Part shown: positions 25,120 through 33,653 of the stretch, in pieces
How the letters are laid out: each line of letters starts with the position of its first letter
Position numbering within the stretch: position 1 is the stretch's first letter
Source: a bacterium
Lineage (GTDB): Bacteria > Krumholzibacteriota > Krumholzibacteriia > LZORAL124-64-63
Length of the DNA: 37,854 nucleotides
NCBI GenBank assembly: GCA_024229695.1
Contig: JAAESD010000275.1
Coordinates: 1-37,854, forward strand
Direction: 5' to 3'
Notes under the pieces: model-generated
What the model saw: the letters and a program-made list of their open reading frames with translations, nothing else
What the model was told of the DNA's origin: nothing
The model's database searches: none
Position numbers and translations under genes: made by a program

Positions 25120-26462
25120 GACTCGTCTCCATTATTGTCTATTGCCTGCACATCAGTTGCAGTAAGTAGTCCATTATTTCGAGGACCAATTTTGACTTTA
25201 ATCAAAGTGCCTGTTACACACGTCTCAGGTACTTGAATTGTTGCAAAGTTATCCAAGGTTGCATTAATATACCCAGGACTAATCTGTCCACTCTCCACTA
25301 TAGCTTCATGCCAGGAACCTTGCAAACCTTGTTCAAATAGATCTGTTTTAATATCGCTTAATTGCCTGAGTTTTTTTGCGCGAGCAGATGCAATCTTAGG
25401 GTTAACCTGTTTCATCAGTTCGGCTTTTGTACCTGGGCGGGAAGAATATTGAAAAATATGCATGTATGACATTGGAAGCGATTCCAAGAAAGAAATTGTT
25501 TCGTCAAATTCGAAATCTGTTTCCTCAGGAAACCCGGCAATTACGTCCGCGCCAATACCAAATCCAGGTAACAACTTTGCAGCTTTATTAATTACAGTAA
25601 CAGCAATATCTGAGCGATATGGTCTTTTCATTCTTTCAAGAACTGTGTCTGACAAACTTTGCAGAGAAAGGTGGAGGTAAGGTTGTAGGTTTTTGAATTC
25701 ACTGAAAAGAGACAATAACTCATCATCAACTTCATTTGGATGAATACTGCTCAATCGAAATCTCAATTTTGGAAATTGAGCCAATATCTTTGATAACATT
25801 TCACATAACGATACTTTTTGAGTAAAGTCGTTACCATAGCTACCAACATTAACACCAGTCAATACCAACTCAACGAAACCTGAATTGGCCAGTATTTCAA
25901 TTTGATCAGCAATATCTTCTATAGTTCTGCTACGTGCTGGTCCCCTTGCTTTCCAAATCAAGCAATAAGAACAACGAAGATTGCACCCATCCTGTATTTT
26001 TACAAAAGCCCTGGTTTTGCCTTCAAAATCTGAAATTGACTCTGATCTGAAAAGCATATTTTTGGGAAAAGATTCAACTTCTATAACTTTTGTGTTTGAA
26101 ATGATTAAGTCGGGCAACCAGTCAGATATGTCTTCTCTTTCTGATATGCCATAAATACCATCAATTTCTGTAATGTCTGAAAGAACTTCTGGCTGGGTTT
26201 GAGCGTAGCATCCAGTAACAACCACCTTTGCGCCTGGATTTTTATTTTTTATCCGACGTGCAGTTTGTCGAGTTTTTTGATCAGCTTTGCCTGTAACGGT
26301 ACAGCTGTTAATGATGAAAACATCGGCGTCAGAATCCCACGGCACTACTTCACAATTAATATTGGCAGGTAAAGCGGATTTCATTGCTTCGGTGTCATAC
26401 TGATTGAGTCGACAACCAAGCGTATAGAAAGCTATTTTTACTGTAGTGGTAATACTATCCAA
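25116..26462 (-). CDS. mtaB: tRNA threonylcarbamoyladenosine methylthiotransferase MtaB
   Basis: MtaB is a radical SAM methylthiotransferase that turns t6A37 into ms2t6A37 in tRNAs reading ANN codons. The 448-residue protein has YTLGCRLNQYDTEAM and NSCTVTGKADQKTRQ, which are typical of MtaB and not MiaB, then the radical SAM motif CNLRCSYC and a C-terminal TRAM-like segment. The usual CIIP after the cluster cysteines reads CLIW here. The start is TTG with GGAG 5 bases upstream, directly after the rpsA terminator hairpin, so it is probably the first gene of mtaB-miaB-lapA-lapB. Confidence 0.93.
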   Translation of the reverse strand: MDSITTTVKIAFYTLGCRLNQYDTEAMKSALPANINCEVVPWDSDADVFIINSCTVTGKADQKTRQTARRIKNKNPGAKVVVTGCYAQTQPEVLSDITEIDGIYGISEREDISDWLPDLIISNTKVIEVESFPKNMLFRSESISDFEGKTRAFVKIQDGCNLRCSYCLIWKARGPARSRTIEDIADQIEILANSGFVELVLTGVNVGSYGNDFTQKVSLCEMLSKILAQFPKLRFRLSSIHPNEVDDELLSLFSEFKNLQPYLHLSLQSLSDTVLERMKRPYRSDIAVTVINKAAKLLPGFGIGADVIAGFPEETDFEFDETISFLESLPMSYMHIFQYSSRPGTKAELMKQVNPKIASARAKKLRQLSDIKTDLFEQGLQGSWHEAIVESGQISPGYINATLDNFATIQVPETCVTGTLIKVKIGPRNNGLLTATDVQAIDNNGDES

Positions 26463-26481
26463 AACATCTCCATAACAGAAA

Positions 26482-26505
26482 ACGGGGAGGATTTCTCCTC
26501 CCCGT
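26482..26505 (-). terminator. Terminator hairpin between rpsA and mtaB
   Basis: On the - strand a perfect 10-bp stem (ACGGGGAGGA and TCCTCCCCGT) capped by a GAAA tetraloop is followed by TTTTCTGTT. It lies 30 bases after the rpsA stop and 20 bases before the mtaB start. The T tract is short, so some read-through into mtaB is likely. Confidence 0.8.
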
Positions 26506-26534
26506 CACTATCATTAATAATCAGAAAACACTGA

Positions 26535-28676
26535 TTACTCTTCTTCTTTTACTTCTTCCTCAGTCTCAGAAGATTCAGCATCTACAGCATTTTCATCTTC
26601 TACAACTTCGGGAGCAGCGTCTACTTTATTTTCTGCAGCCTCTACATCTTCAGTAGCTTCTTCTACTACTTCAGCAGCAGTTTCTACTACATCTTCAGTA
26701 GCTTCTTCTACTACTTCTTCAGATTTGTAATCTGCGTCTATCATTTCTGCAGCTTCAATATTTTCTGCATTTTGATCATCAGAAGATTCGGCGTCACCTT
26801 TTTGAGACTCAGCTTTCTTAGCCTCTTCAGCTTCAGCAGCTTTATCTGCTTCAACGACATCTTCCATCAAAGGATGATCTGCCAGGAATTCTTCCAGAAG
26901 TTCAGCATGGTCTTTGTAGTAATCAGCAATCGAAAGAACGATGCGACGATTCTCAGAGTCCATTTTAATTACCTGCATAGGCAATACTTCATCTTCACGG
27001 AAATGGTACAGAGGTTTCTCAACCTGAGGAATTCCACAATGACCTGTTGGGACAAAGCCCTCAAGGTTATCATCGATCTCGACAACTACGCCGTGATCCA
27101 ACATGCGGATTACCTTACCATTGATTTCGCGGCCATTTGGATAGTCCTCAGCAATTTTTGGCCAAGGATTTTCCTGCATTTGTTTGATACCCAGACTTAT
27201 GCGACGTTTTTCATTGTCGGTGTCCAGAATCTGAACCTGAATGCTGTCGCCTTTCCGTACAACCTCTTTAGGATGACGAACACGTTTGGTCCAGGACATA
27301 TCTGAGATATGAACCAGTCCGTCGATACCTTCTTCAACTTCAACAAAAGCGCCAAAGTCAGTCAGGTTACGAACGCGGCCTTCAATAATAGTACCAACTG
27401 GGTAACGCTCTGTAAGTGTCAACCATGGATCATCTTCGCATTGCTTCAGACCTAGAGAAATTTTCTCGCTGCCCTTGTCAACAGTCAGAACCATTACTTC
27501 AACCTCATCGCCGATTGAAAGAATCTTTGATGGGTGTTTGATGTGGCGTGTCCAGGACATTTCACTGATATGAATAAGGCCTTCAATGCCTTCTTCTAGT
27601 TCAACAAAAGCACCATAGTTTGTAATGCTGACGACTTTTCCATCGACAACAGTTTCAGGTGCATAGTTCTTTTCAACGTGTTCCCAAGGGTAATCCTGTA
27701 GTTGTTTCAGGCCGAGAGAAATACGTTCACGGTCACGGTCGAAATCGAGAACTTTAACATCGATTTCTTCACCAATTGTTACAACTTCACCAGGGTTCTT
27801 GACGCGTCCCCAGGAAAGATCTGTAATGTGAAGCAGACCGTCGATTCCGCCAAGGTCAACAAAAGCACCAAAATCAGTGATGTTTTTGACGATACCTTTG
27901 CGTACCTGATCTTTATCCAACTCAGACATAAGATCTGATTTTTTGGATTCGCGCTCTTTTTCAAGAACAACACGACGACTCACAACAACATTGCGACGAC
28001 GTTTGTTTTTCTTAATGATTTGGCAGTTGATTTCAGTTCCGATAAGATCGTCAAGATCTGGAACCTGACGTAAGGCAACTTGTGAGCCAGGAAGGAATGT
28101 ATCTACATTCCACAACTTGACTACGAGTCCACCCTTGATGCGACGGTCAACAAGACCAGAAACAATATCGCCATTCTCATGAGCTACTTTTATTTTGTCC
28201 CAGACTTTCAGGAAGTCAGCACGTTCCTTGGAAAGAACAACAAGACCGTCCTGGTCTTCAAGGCTTTCCAAAAATACGTCAAACTCGTCACCTTCTGAAA
28301 GGCCTTCAGTTTGTTTAAACTCTTCAATCGGGATAACGCCTTCACTCTTGAAGCCGATGTTCAGAAGAACTTCGTTCTCCCTGACTTCAACAACAGTTCC
28401 GAGTAAAATCTGACCTTGACGAATTTCGTTCAAAGTCTCCTCGTAACCATTTAAAAGAGCTAGCATTTCATCATCGCTAAGTTCTGATTCATCGTCTTCG
28501 ATATAATCTCGGTTGACGATAATATTGCGATCAAGTTCTTTGGTCAATTTTGGCGTTGTTGCCAACATTGCAGAACCGGTTGTGTCCTCAGATTCTTCAA
28601 CATCTACAGGACGGTTCTCGGTTGCGGAAGGATCAGCGCTAAATGCTTGATCCCCCTCATTGGGGTTCGAATTCAT
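26535..28676 (-). CDS. rpsA: 30S ribosomal protein S1 with acidic tails
   Basis: S1 binds mRNA and helps the ribosome unfold and start on it. The 713-residue protein has six S1 RNA-binding repeats, starting at about residues 90, 175, 260, 345, 430 and 520; repeats 3-5 are the most regular, with ITDFGAFVDLGGIDGLLHI-type cores and ISLGLKQ ends. It is longer than the usual 550-600 residues because of an acidic N-terminal arm (about 85 residues) and a strongly acidic, low-complexity C-terminal tail (about 115 residues). AGGAGG precedes the ATG. It has its own promoter and terminator, fitting a highly expressed gene. Confidence 0.96.
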   Translation of the reverse strand: MNSNPNEGDQAFSADPSATENRPVDVEESEDTTGSAMLATTPKLTKELDRNIIVNRDYIEDDESELSDDEMLALLNGYEETLNEIRQGQILLGTVVEVRENEVLLNIGFKSEGVIPIEEFKQTEGLSEGDEFDVFLESLEDQDGLVVLSKERADFLKVWDKIKVAHENGDIVSGLVDRRIKGGLVVKLWNVDTFLPGSQVALRQVPDLDDLIGTEINCQIIKKNKRRRNVVVSRRVVLEKERESKKSDLMSELDKDQVRKGIVKNITDFGAFVDLGGIDGLLHITDLSWGRVKNPGEVVTIGEEIDVKVLDFDRDRERISLGLKQLQDYPWEHVEKNYAPETVVDGKVVSITNYGAFVELEEGIEGLIHISEMSWTRHIKHPSKILSIGDEVEVMVLTVDKGSEKISLGLKQCEDDPWLTLTERYPVGTIIEGRVRNLTDFGAFVEVEEGIDGLVHISDMSWTKRVRHPKEVVRKGDSIQVQILDTDNEKRRISLGIKQMQENPWPKIAEDYPNGREINGKVIRMLDHGVVVEIDDNLEGFVPTGHCGIPQVEKPLYHFREDEVLPMQVIKMDSENRRIVLSIADYYKDHAELLEEFLADHPLMEDVVEADKAAEAEEAKKAESQKGDAESSDDQNAENIEAAEMIDADYKSEEVVEEATEDVVETAAEVVEEATEDVEAAENKVDAAPEVVEDENAVDAESSETEEEVKEEE
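26642..26717 (-). repeat. 31-bp direct repeat within the rpsA acidic tail
   Basis: Two exact copies of a 31-base sequence (26642-26672 and 26687-26717) lie 45 bases apart, so one copy step equals 15 codons and keeps the frame. They encode the repeated VVEEATEDV unit in the acidic tail. This looks like a recent in-frame duplication and may vary in copy number between strains. Confidence 0.9.
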
Positions 28677-28732
28677 GGGTTATTTCCTCCTAAGAAACAT
28701 ATTTACCCGATTTGTGAATCGAGTATGTGCGA

Positions 28733-28761
28733 ATAATACATGCTAAATGGCATAATAGCAA
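28733..28761 (-). promoter_or_regulatory. Promoter of rpsA
   Basis: On the - strand TTGCTA (28756-28761, four of six), a 17-base spacer and TATTAT (28733-28738, five of six) lie in the gap between the cmk-plsC gene and rpsA. It leaves a leader of about 50 bases that ends in AGGAGG before the rpsA ATG. Confidence 0.65.
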
Positions 28762-28775
28762 GGTTCTCAGGGTAG

Positions 28776-30227
28776 TTATTTACGTTTTCTAAAAGTTAAT
28801 TTCTCTTTTTTTGCAGCATAAATTCGCTGCCAACTGGTCTGTTCCTTCTCCCAATTAGTGAGCGGTGTCTCTGAAAACGTCCGATCCTGCATTTCACGGT
28901 AAATACTGTCAAATAATGAGCTTATTCGCTTATTTATTGCTCTACGGTCAAGTGTTGCTTCCAAATGCGGTAATGCGTCCATGAAAACGGGACGTTCTAT
29001 CCTGACTTCAAGTGGTGAACGCAGAGATCCTCCTGGCTGAGGCTCTGTTGTTCCTCTGACAAAAATTGGTACTGTTGGAGCTCCAGATCTTTGAATGAGA
29101 ATAGCAAGACCACCACGGACAGGCCCAGGTTCCCCAAGAGGCCTTCGCATACCCTCAGGGTAAAATTTGATGCATTTACCCTCTTCCAACGCCTCAGCTG
29201 CACGATCAAATGCAGAGGGATCATATGCGGCTCGTTTTATCGGGATAGTGTTAACAAAAGCGTATAAATGATTCATTGGCCATGGCTTGAAAAGCTCTTC
29301 CTTGGCAACAGCACAAATAGCTCCTAGACCATGAAAAGTGCCACCAATCAAGGGTGGATCCCAAAGGCTGATATGATTTGGGGCAATTATGAATCCCTCT
29401 GGACGAACCAGATTTTCCCTGCCAAAAGTTTTTGCGCCAACAAAGCGCAGCAGAGTATTCATACCTGTGACAACCATTTTATATTTCAATGGGTGTGAAG
29501 CGATTGGCAAATGCTTTTCAGGTAGTTTTGGTAAACTTCTTTCGATAACAAACAGAGCAATTTCTGCGGATTTTGCCAGTTGTTCAGCATGGGTCATATT
29601 GCTGTTATCGATTATTTGCGCATCAGGAGAAATTGTAAGAGGCGATTCTTTGCGTTCAGTATCCAGTTTATCACGTCGTATAATATCCTCTTTTACCTCA
29701 TCAAGATTTGATTCGGCTCCCCTTTTTGAAATTTGCTTATGCCGGCGTATAGCTCTGGTTTCAACGGAAGCATCCAGATAGATTTTTACATCGGCCAATG
29801 GAAATACTACTGACCCGATGTCCCTTCCCTCCATGACAACACCGGTAGAACGTGAAATTGAACGTTGAAGATTGACCATCTCTTTTCGGACAGAACCATG
29901 AGAAGCAACGGATGAGACATGATTCTCGATTGCAGAATTTCTGATTTCAGATGAGATGTCCTTTGAATTCCATTTAACAACTGTTGATTTGGAACCAGAA
30001 TCGAGTGTCAAATCCGAGTTTGCCAGAAGTTCTGCAAGTAATTCACCATCTTCAAAATCGATATTATTTTTCTCAGCAGCCCATGTAAGTGCGCGGTACA
30101 TTGCACCAGTATCTACATAAAGCAATCCAAAGTGCTCTGAAAGTTGTTTCGCCAGAGTAGATTTTCCAGAGCCAGCAGGGCCATCGACAGCGATAACTGT
30201 TCTGGCAGGTACGCCGGTTTCAGGCAT
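28776..30227 (-). CDS. cmk: Cytidylate kinase fused to PlsC-type acyltransferase
   Basis: One unbroken frame joins two enzymes. Residues 10-230 are cytidylate kinase, which phosphorylates CMP and dCMP: P-loop GPAGSGKST (16-24), DTGAMYRA, MEGRDIGSVVFP and IRRDKLDTERKESPL. Residues 245-483 are a lysophosphatidic-acid-type acyltransferase: NHISLWDP with the catalytic H-x4-D at H285/D290, and the FYPEGMRRP substrate motif near 358. The frame is open 51 codons further upstream, but that part overlaps hisC and has no kinase homology, so I start at the ATG at 30227, although its Shine-Dalgarno is weak. It ends the trpS-scpAB-rluB-hisC run and lies just before rpsA, where cmk is often found. Confidence 0.92.
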   Translation of the reverse strand: MPETGVPARTVIAVDGPAGSGKSTLAKQLSEHFGLLYVDTGAMYRALTWAAEKNNIDFEDGELLAELLANSDLTLDSGSKSTVVKWNSKDISSEIRNSAIENHVSSVASHGSVRKEMVNLQRSISRSTGVVMEGRDIGSVVFPLADVKIYLDASVETRAIRRHKQISKRGAESNLDEVKEDIIRRDKLDTERKESPLTISPDAQIIDNSNMTHAEQLAKSAEIALFVIERSLPKLPEKHLPIASHPLKYKMVVTGMNTLLRFVGAKTFGRENLVRPEGFIIAPNHISLWDPPLIGGTFHGLGAICAVAKEELFKPWPMNHLYAFVNTIPIKRAAYDPSAFDRAAEALEEGKCIKFYPEGMRRPLGEPGPVRGGLAILIQRSGAPTVPIFVRGTTEPQPGGSLRSPLEVRIERPVFMDALPHLEATLDRRAINKRISSLFDSIYREMQDRTFSETPLTNWEKEQTSWQRIYAAKKEKLTFRKRK

Positions 30228-30285
30228 AACCGGCAGCTCTAGATCATATATATATTTCAACGAATCCGTCCAATCGCGTGTGCTG

Positions 30286-31413
30286 TTACATGATTTGCTT
30301 AAGTGCCTCAATGCACTTTCGATTCTCTTCTGGTAGTCCAACACTAATTCTGATTGAGCCATCGCCAAGACCAAAAGCATTCATTGGTCTTACAATAACA
30401 CCAAGTTTAAGAAGTTTTTGTTGTAATTCTGTTGCATTGCAAGGGCATCTTACCAACAAAAAGTTTGTTTGTGAAGGTGTTACTTCAAGTCCAAGTTCTG
30501 TTAACTCGTTAGAAAGTTCATCCATCCAGGCTTTGTTGTGATCCGCTCTGGCTTTTACTTCTTCGTCTTGCTGGAGACAGGCAATTGCCGCTACCTGAGC
30601 AAGAGAATTGACATTGAATGGTTCACGTGTTTTGTGAAGTTCTTTAATCAGGTTTGGATGTCCAAAAGCATAACCCACTCTCAATCCTGCCAGTGAGTAT
30701 ATCTTTGAGAAAGTACGGGCGATTACAATATTGGGATACTGACTTAACATCGATGCTACGTCTGGATAGTCATCCGCAACTACGTATTCGTAATATGCTT
30801 CATCTACCAGGACAACCACATTTTCAGGAATCCGCTCCATGAATTTGCTGAACTCTGATGTAGTGTTATACGTTCCGGTCGGGTTGTTTGGGTTGCAGAC
30901 AATGACCATCTTGGTATTTTCATCAACAGCATCAGCCATAGCTTCAAGATCATGACGATCTTCACTATCGAGTTGAACTTTCTTCCCACATTCAAAATGA
31001 ACTGCAGTAGTCAGAGGATAAACAATGAAGCTGGGATATGGAAACACTACGTTCTCACCTGGAGAAATGAGTGCTCTGATTAACATATCGATGATTTCGT
31101 TGGACCCATTACCCAGGATTATTGCATCATTTGAAATATCAAGTTTCGCTGCAAGTGCAGACGTGAGTTCATGGCATGCAGCATCAGGATATCGGTTAAG
31201 CTCAACGGCGGCCTCTTGCACTGCCTTGACAGCTGCAGCCATCGGGCCCTCAGGATTTTCATTACTTGCCAGTTTAACAATATCAGTGATACCCAATTCT
31301 CTTTCAACTTCACTGATCGGTTTACCTGGAGAGTATGGACGTGTCTCTAAAATGCCTTTGCGCAACAAAGATTGAAAATCTGTAAATCGAGATTTTGCTT
31401 CTGGGCTATTCAT
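30286..31413 (-). CDS. hisC: Histidinol-phosphate aminotransferase
   Basis: HisC is a PLP-dependent fold-type I aminotransferase that converts imidazole-acetol phosphate to histidinol phosphate. The protein has the family features GNGSNEIIDML, CNPNNPTGTYN, DEAYYEYV and the PLP-lysine segment ARTFSKIYSLAGLRVGYAF. The ATG at 31413 has GGAG 7 bases upstream and overlaps the rluB stop (TGATG); a GTG one codon earlier is possible. No other histidine gene is nearby. In related genomes a hisC-like gene stands here beside aromatic amino acid genes, so it may also act on aromatic substrates. Confidence 0.92.
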   Translation of the reverse strand: MNSPEAKSRFTDFQSLLRKGILETRPYSPGKPISEVERELGITDIVKLASNENPEGPMAAAVKAVQEAAVELNRYPDAACHELTSALAAKLDISNDAIILGNGSNEIIDMLIRALISPGENVVFPYPSFIVYPLTTAVHFECGKKVQLDSEDRHDLEAMADAVDENTKMVIVCNPNNPTGTYNTTSEFSKFMERIPENVVVLVDEAYYEYVVADDYPDVASMLSQYPNIVIARTFSKIYSLAGLRVGYAFGHPNLIKELHKTREPFNVNSLAQVAAIACLQQDEEVKARADHNKAWMDELSNELTELGLEVTPSQTNFLLVRCPCNATELQQKLLKLGVIVRPMNAFGLGDGSIRISVGLPEENRKCIEALKQIM

Positions 31414-32183
31414 CACTTTGCTCCAATCGCTTCCCTGAGTTTTGAAAGTTCATCTTTACTAAGTATTCTAAATTCTCCAACCGGGAGTTTACCTAATTTG
31501 ATAGGACCAAACTCAATTCTGTGGAGATCAATTACCTGAAGATTCAATAGTTTGAACATTCGTCTTATCTGACGATTTCGACCTTCATGTATGGAAAATA
31601 TCATACTTCGTTTGTCAGCAGACAAATCAGTTATTACAGAAGGCCTGCATTTTCGGCCATCGATAGCAAGTGCCCCGCTTGTAAGTGCTTTATAGTCAGT
31701 TTCTGTTAACGGGCTATGGATGTAGACAATGTACTTTTTCCAGACACCACTATCCGGAAGCATCAATTGTTGAGCAAGCATTCCATCATTGGTCCAGATC
31801 AAAAGTCCACTTGAATCAGCATCAAGTCTGCCAACCGGAATTATGCTCTCATCCAGAGAATGTTCAGCCCTGTACTCAAGAAGAGATTTGCGTTTATCCT
31901 GTTGTGCAAGTGATGAAACAACATTGACTGGTTTATGGAACGCGTAGCAAGACCACTGGTCAGGTAACGACAGTATGTTGCCATCAAAAGCAACTTCATC
32001 CTGATATGGAATTATTTTGCGACCTGGTGATAACTCTACAGTACCATTGACAGTAACTCGCCCGGATGCAATTAGTGGCTCGACACCTCTGCGGGACCCA
32101 CAGCCACTGCGGGCCAGGAATCTGTTTAGCCGTATTTCAGGGTTATCATTCGACTGGTTCTGAATCGGCATCTTGTTGCTCAT
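31413..32183 (-). CDS. 23S rRNA pseudouridine synthase, RluB/RsuA family
   Basis: This enzyme isomerises a uridine in rRNA to pseudouridine. It has an N-terminal S4 RNA-binding domain (IRLNRFLARSGCGSRRGVEP), the catalytic-aspartate motif GRLDADSSGLLIWTNDG and the HEGRNRQIRRMF segment. The frame is open to 32258, but this would overlap scpB by 113 bases; I prefer the ATG at 32183 (MSNKMPIQ), and an ATG four codons on is also possible. Location after scpB is typical for rluB, but RluB, RluE, RluF and RsuA cannot be separated by eye. Confidence 0.88.
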   Translation of the reverse strand: MSNKMPIQNQSNDNPEIRLNRFLARSGCGSRRGVEPLIASGRVTVNGTVELSPGRKIIPYQDEVAFDGNILSLPDQWSCYAFHKPVNVVSSLAQQDKRKSLLEYRAEHSLDESIIPVGRLDADSSGLLIWTNDGMLAQQLMLPDSGVWKKYIVYIHSPLTETDYKALTSGALAIDGRKCRPSVITDLSADKRSMIFSIHEGRNRQIRRMFKLLNLQVIDLHRIEFGPIKLGKLPVGEFRILSKDELSKLREAIGAK

Positions 32184-32832
32184 TTTCTTCAGGAGTCGCA
32201 TCTTCAGATGCGATTGCAGCATAGATAATCTCATCACCTTGAATTGAGATCGTTTCAAAATCCTCGTCTGTAACTACTTCACCCAATTGACGTGCGAAAT
32301 CGTTTAAACGGTCACGATCATCGGCAACTTCCTCCAGCTCAGGCAACGATGGCAACTGATGCAGTCCATTGAGGCCCATATAATTCAAAAATTCTCTGGT
32401 TGTACCATATAGGATGGGATTTCCAATTGCATCGCTTCTGCCAACTACATTAATCAGACCGCGCTCAACCAGAGTTGATAAAACTCCACTGACTTGCACT
32501 CCCCTGATATCTTCAACTTCAAGTCTGGTGACCGGTTGCCTGTATGCAATAATTGCAAGAACTTCAAGTGCGGCTTTAGACAGGCGTACAAATCGACGTC
32601 CGCGATACAGTTTCTGCACAATGTCGATGTATTCAGGACATGTAGCCAATTGCCAGCCACCACCAAATTCGACAATTGAAAAAGCTCTTCCCTGTTGCTT
32701 GTATTCTTCGGTAAGTTCATTGATTGCAGTTCTGATGTCTTTTGTTTCAGCGTCGGGAATTACAGACTTCAATTTGGCAATTGTTAACGGAGTGTCAGTT
32801 GCAAATAGTAGTGCTTCAAGTTTATTCTTCAT
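32146..32832 (-). CDS. scpB: Segregation and condensation protein B
   Basis: ScpB is a winged-helix protein that binds ScpA and regulates the SMC complex which organises and separates chromosomes. The 228-residue protein starts with the typical KLEALLFATDTPLTIAKLKSV and contains the conserved AALEVLAIIAYRQPVTRLEVEDIRGV core and the FLNYMGLNGLHQLPSLPE segment. An acidic tail of about 50 residues follows. The start overlaps the end of scpA by 11 bases. Confidence 0.96.
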   Translation of the reverse strand: MKNKLEALLFATDTPLTIAKLKSVIPDAETKDIRTAINELTEEYKQQGRAFSIVEFGGGWQLATCPEYIDIVQKLYRGRRFVRLSKAALEVLAIIAYRQPVTRLEVEDIRGVQVSGVLSTLVERGLINVVGRSDAIGNPILYGTTREFLNYMGLNGLHQLPSLPELEEVADDRDRLNDFARQLGEVVTDEDFETISIQGDEIIYAAIASEDATPEENEQQDADSEPVE

Positions 32833-33649
32833 TACTCATCTCCAGGACACCCTCATTAATTTCAGGAATCCACTTCAGCCAAATTGGGCCATTAGTTTCA
32901 GTTTGCATGATATTGATTTTGGCCTGTTTGCTCAGCTCCAGGATTGCCACAAAAGTTACTACGACTTCCATTTTAATAGAGTCATTTTTGAATAGTTCAT
33001 CAAAGCGAACTGTTTTCCCATCGGACAAGAGCTCCTGTAATAACTCTATTTTCTGGCTGACTGTAAATATAACATTGTTGACAGTGTGCCCTGTTGTTGA
33101 TGTAACACGTTCGATTATCCCTGATAGAGCATTCAACAACTCAAACATATTGAGACGCAGTTTGGGTGGTTCAGCTTCTTCTTTCATAAATGGATAGCGG
33201 TGTGTTCTGACATGCAGTTTTCCGCGCTCTGTCTCAAGCTTGTTGAAATCAGATGCAGCATCTTTAAAACGCTTGTATTCAAGAAGACGACGAACAAGTT
33301 CAGCACGAGGATCCTCTTCATCGATTTCATCCGGGCCAGCTTTGATTGGCAATAGCATTCTCACCTTGATGCGAGCCAGTGTTGCTGCCATTACAATAAA
33401 TTCACCAGCTGTTTCAAGAGAGAGAGCCTTTATGACATCGATGTATTCCAGATACTTGTTTGTGATATAAGAAATAGGGATATCATAAATGTCGATTTCA
33501 TCTTTGTGGATCAGGTATAGTAGCAGATCCATAGGACCGTTAAAAGATGACAGCTCAACACGCCATGCTTCACTGGAACGAAAATATTCCAGATCGTCAG
33601 GAAGTTCCCAACTGATTTCATTGGTTGTAGCTGGATTCTGGTCACTCAA
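32822..33649 (-). CDS. scpA: Segregation and condensation protein A
   Basis: ScpA is the kleisin subunit that closes the SMC ring. The family signature FNGPMDLLLYLIHKDEIDIYDIPI lies near the N-terminus, followed by EFIVMAATLARIKVRMLLP and, at the end, the winged-helix part (VVVTFVAILELSKQAKINIMQ). I start at the TTG at 33649, 4 bases after the trpS stop with a GGG at suitable distance; the open frame reaches 33688 and would overlap trpS. The SMC gene itself is not in the window. Confidence 0.94.
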   Translation of the reverse strand: MSDQNPATTNEISWELPDDLEYFRSSEAWRVELSSFNGPMDLLLYLIHKDEIDIYDIPISYITNKYLEYIDVIKALSLETAGEFIVMAATLARIKVRMLLPIKAGPDEIDEEDPRAELVRRLLEYKRFKDAASDFNKLETERGKLHVRTHRYPFMKEEAEPPKLRLNMFELLNALSGIIERVTSTTGHTVNNVIFTVSQKIELLQELLSDGKTVRFDELFKNDSIKMEVVVTFVAILELSKQAKINIMQTETNGPIWLKWIPEINEGVLEMSNEE

Positions 33650-33653
33650 TTTA

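Noticed and set aside
26772..27305. Open reading frame of 177 codons on the + strand inside rpsA
   Set aside because: It is antisense to six-repeat S1 coding sequence, is low in complexity and has no start signal; the S1 frame explains the open reading.
30228..30380. N-terminal extension of 51 residues on the Cmk-PlsC protein
   Set aside because: It lies largely inside hisC in another frame, has no kinase similarity, and the P-loop is at a normal distance from the ATG at 30227.
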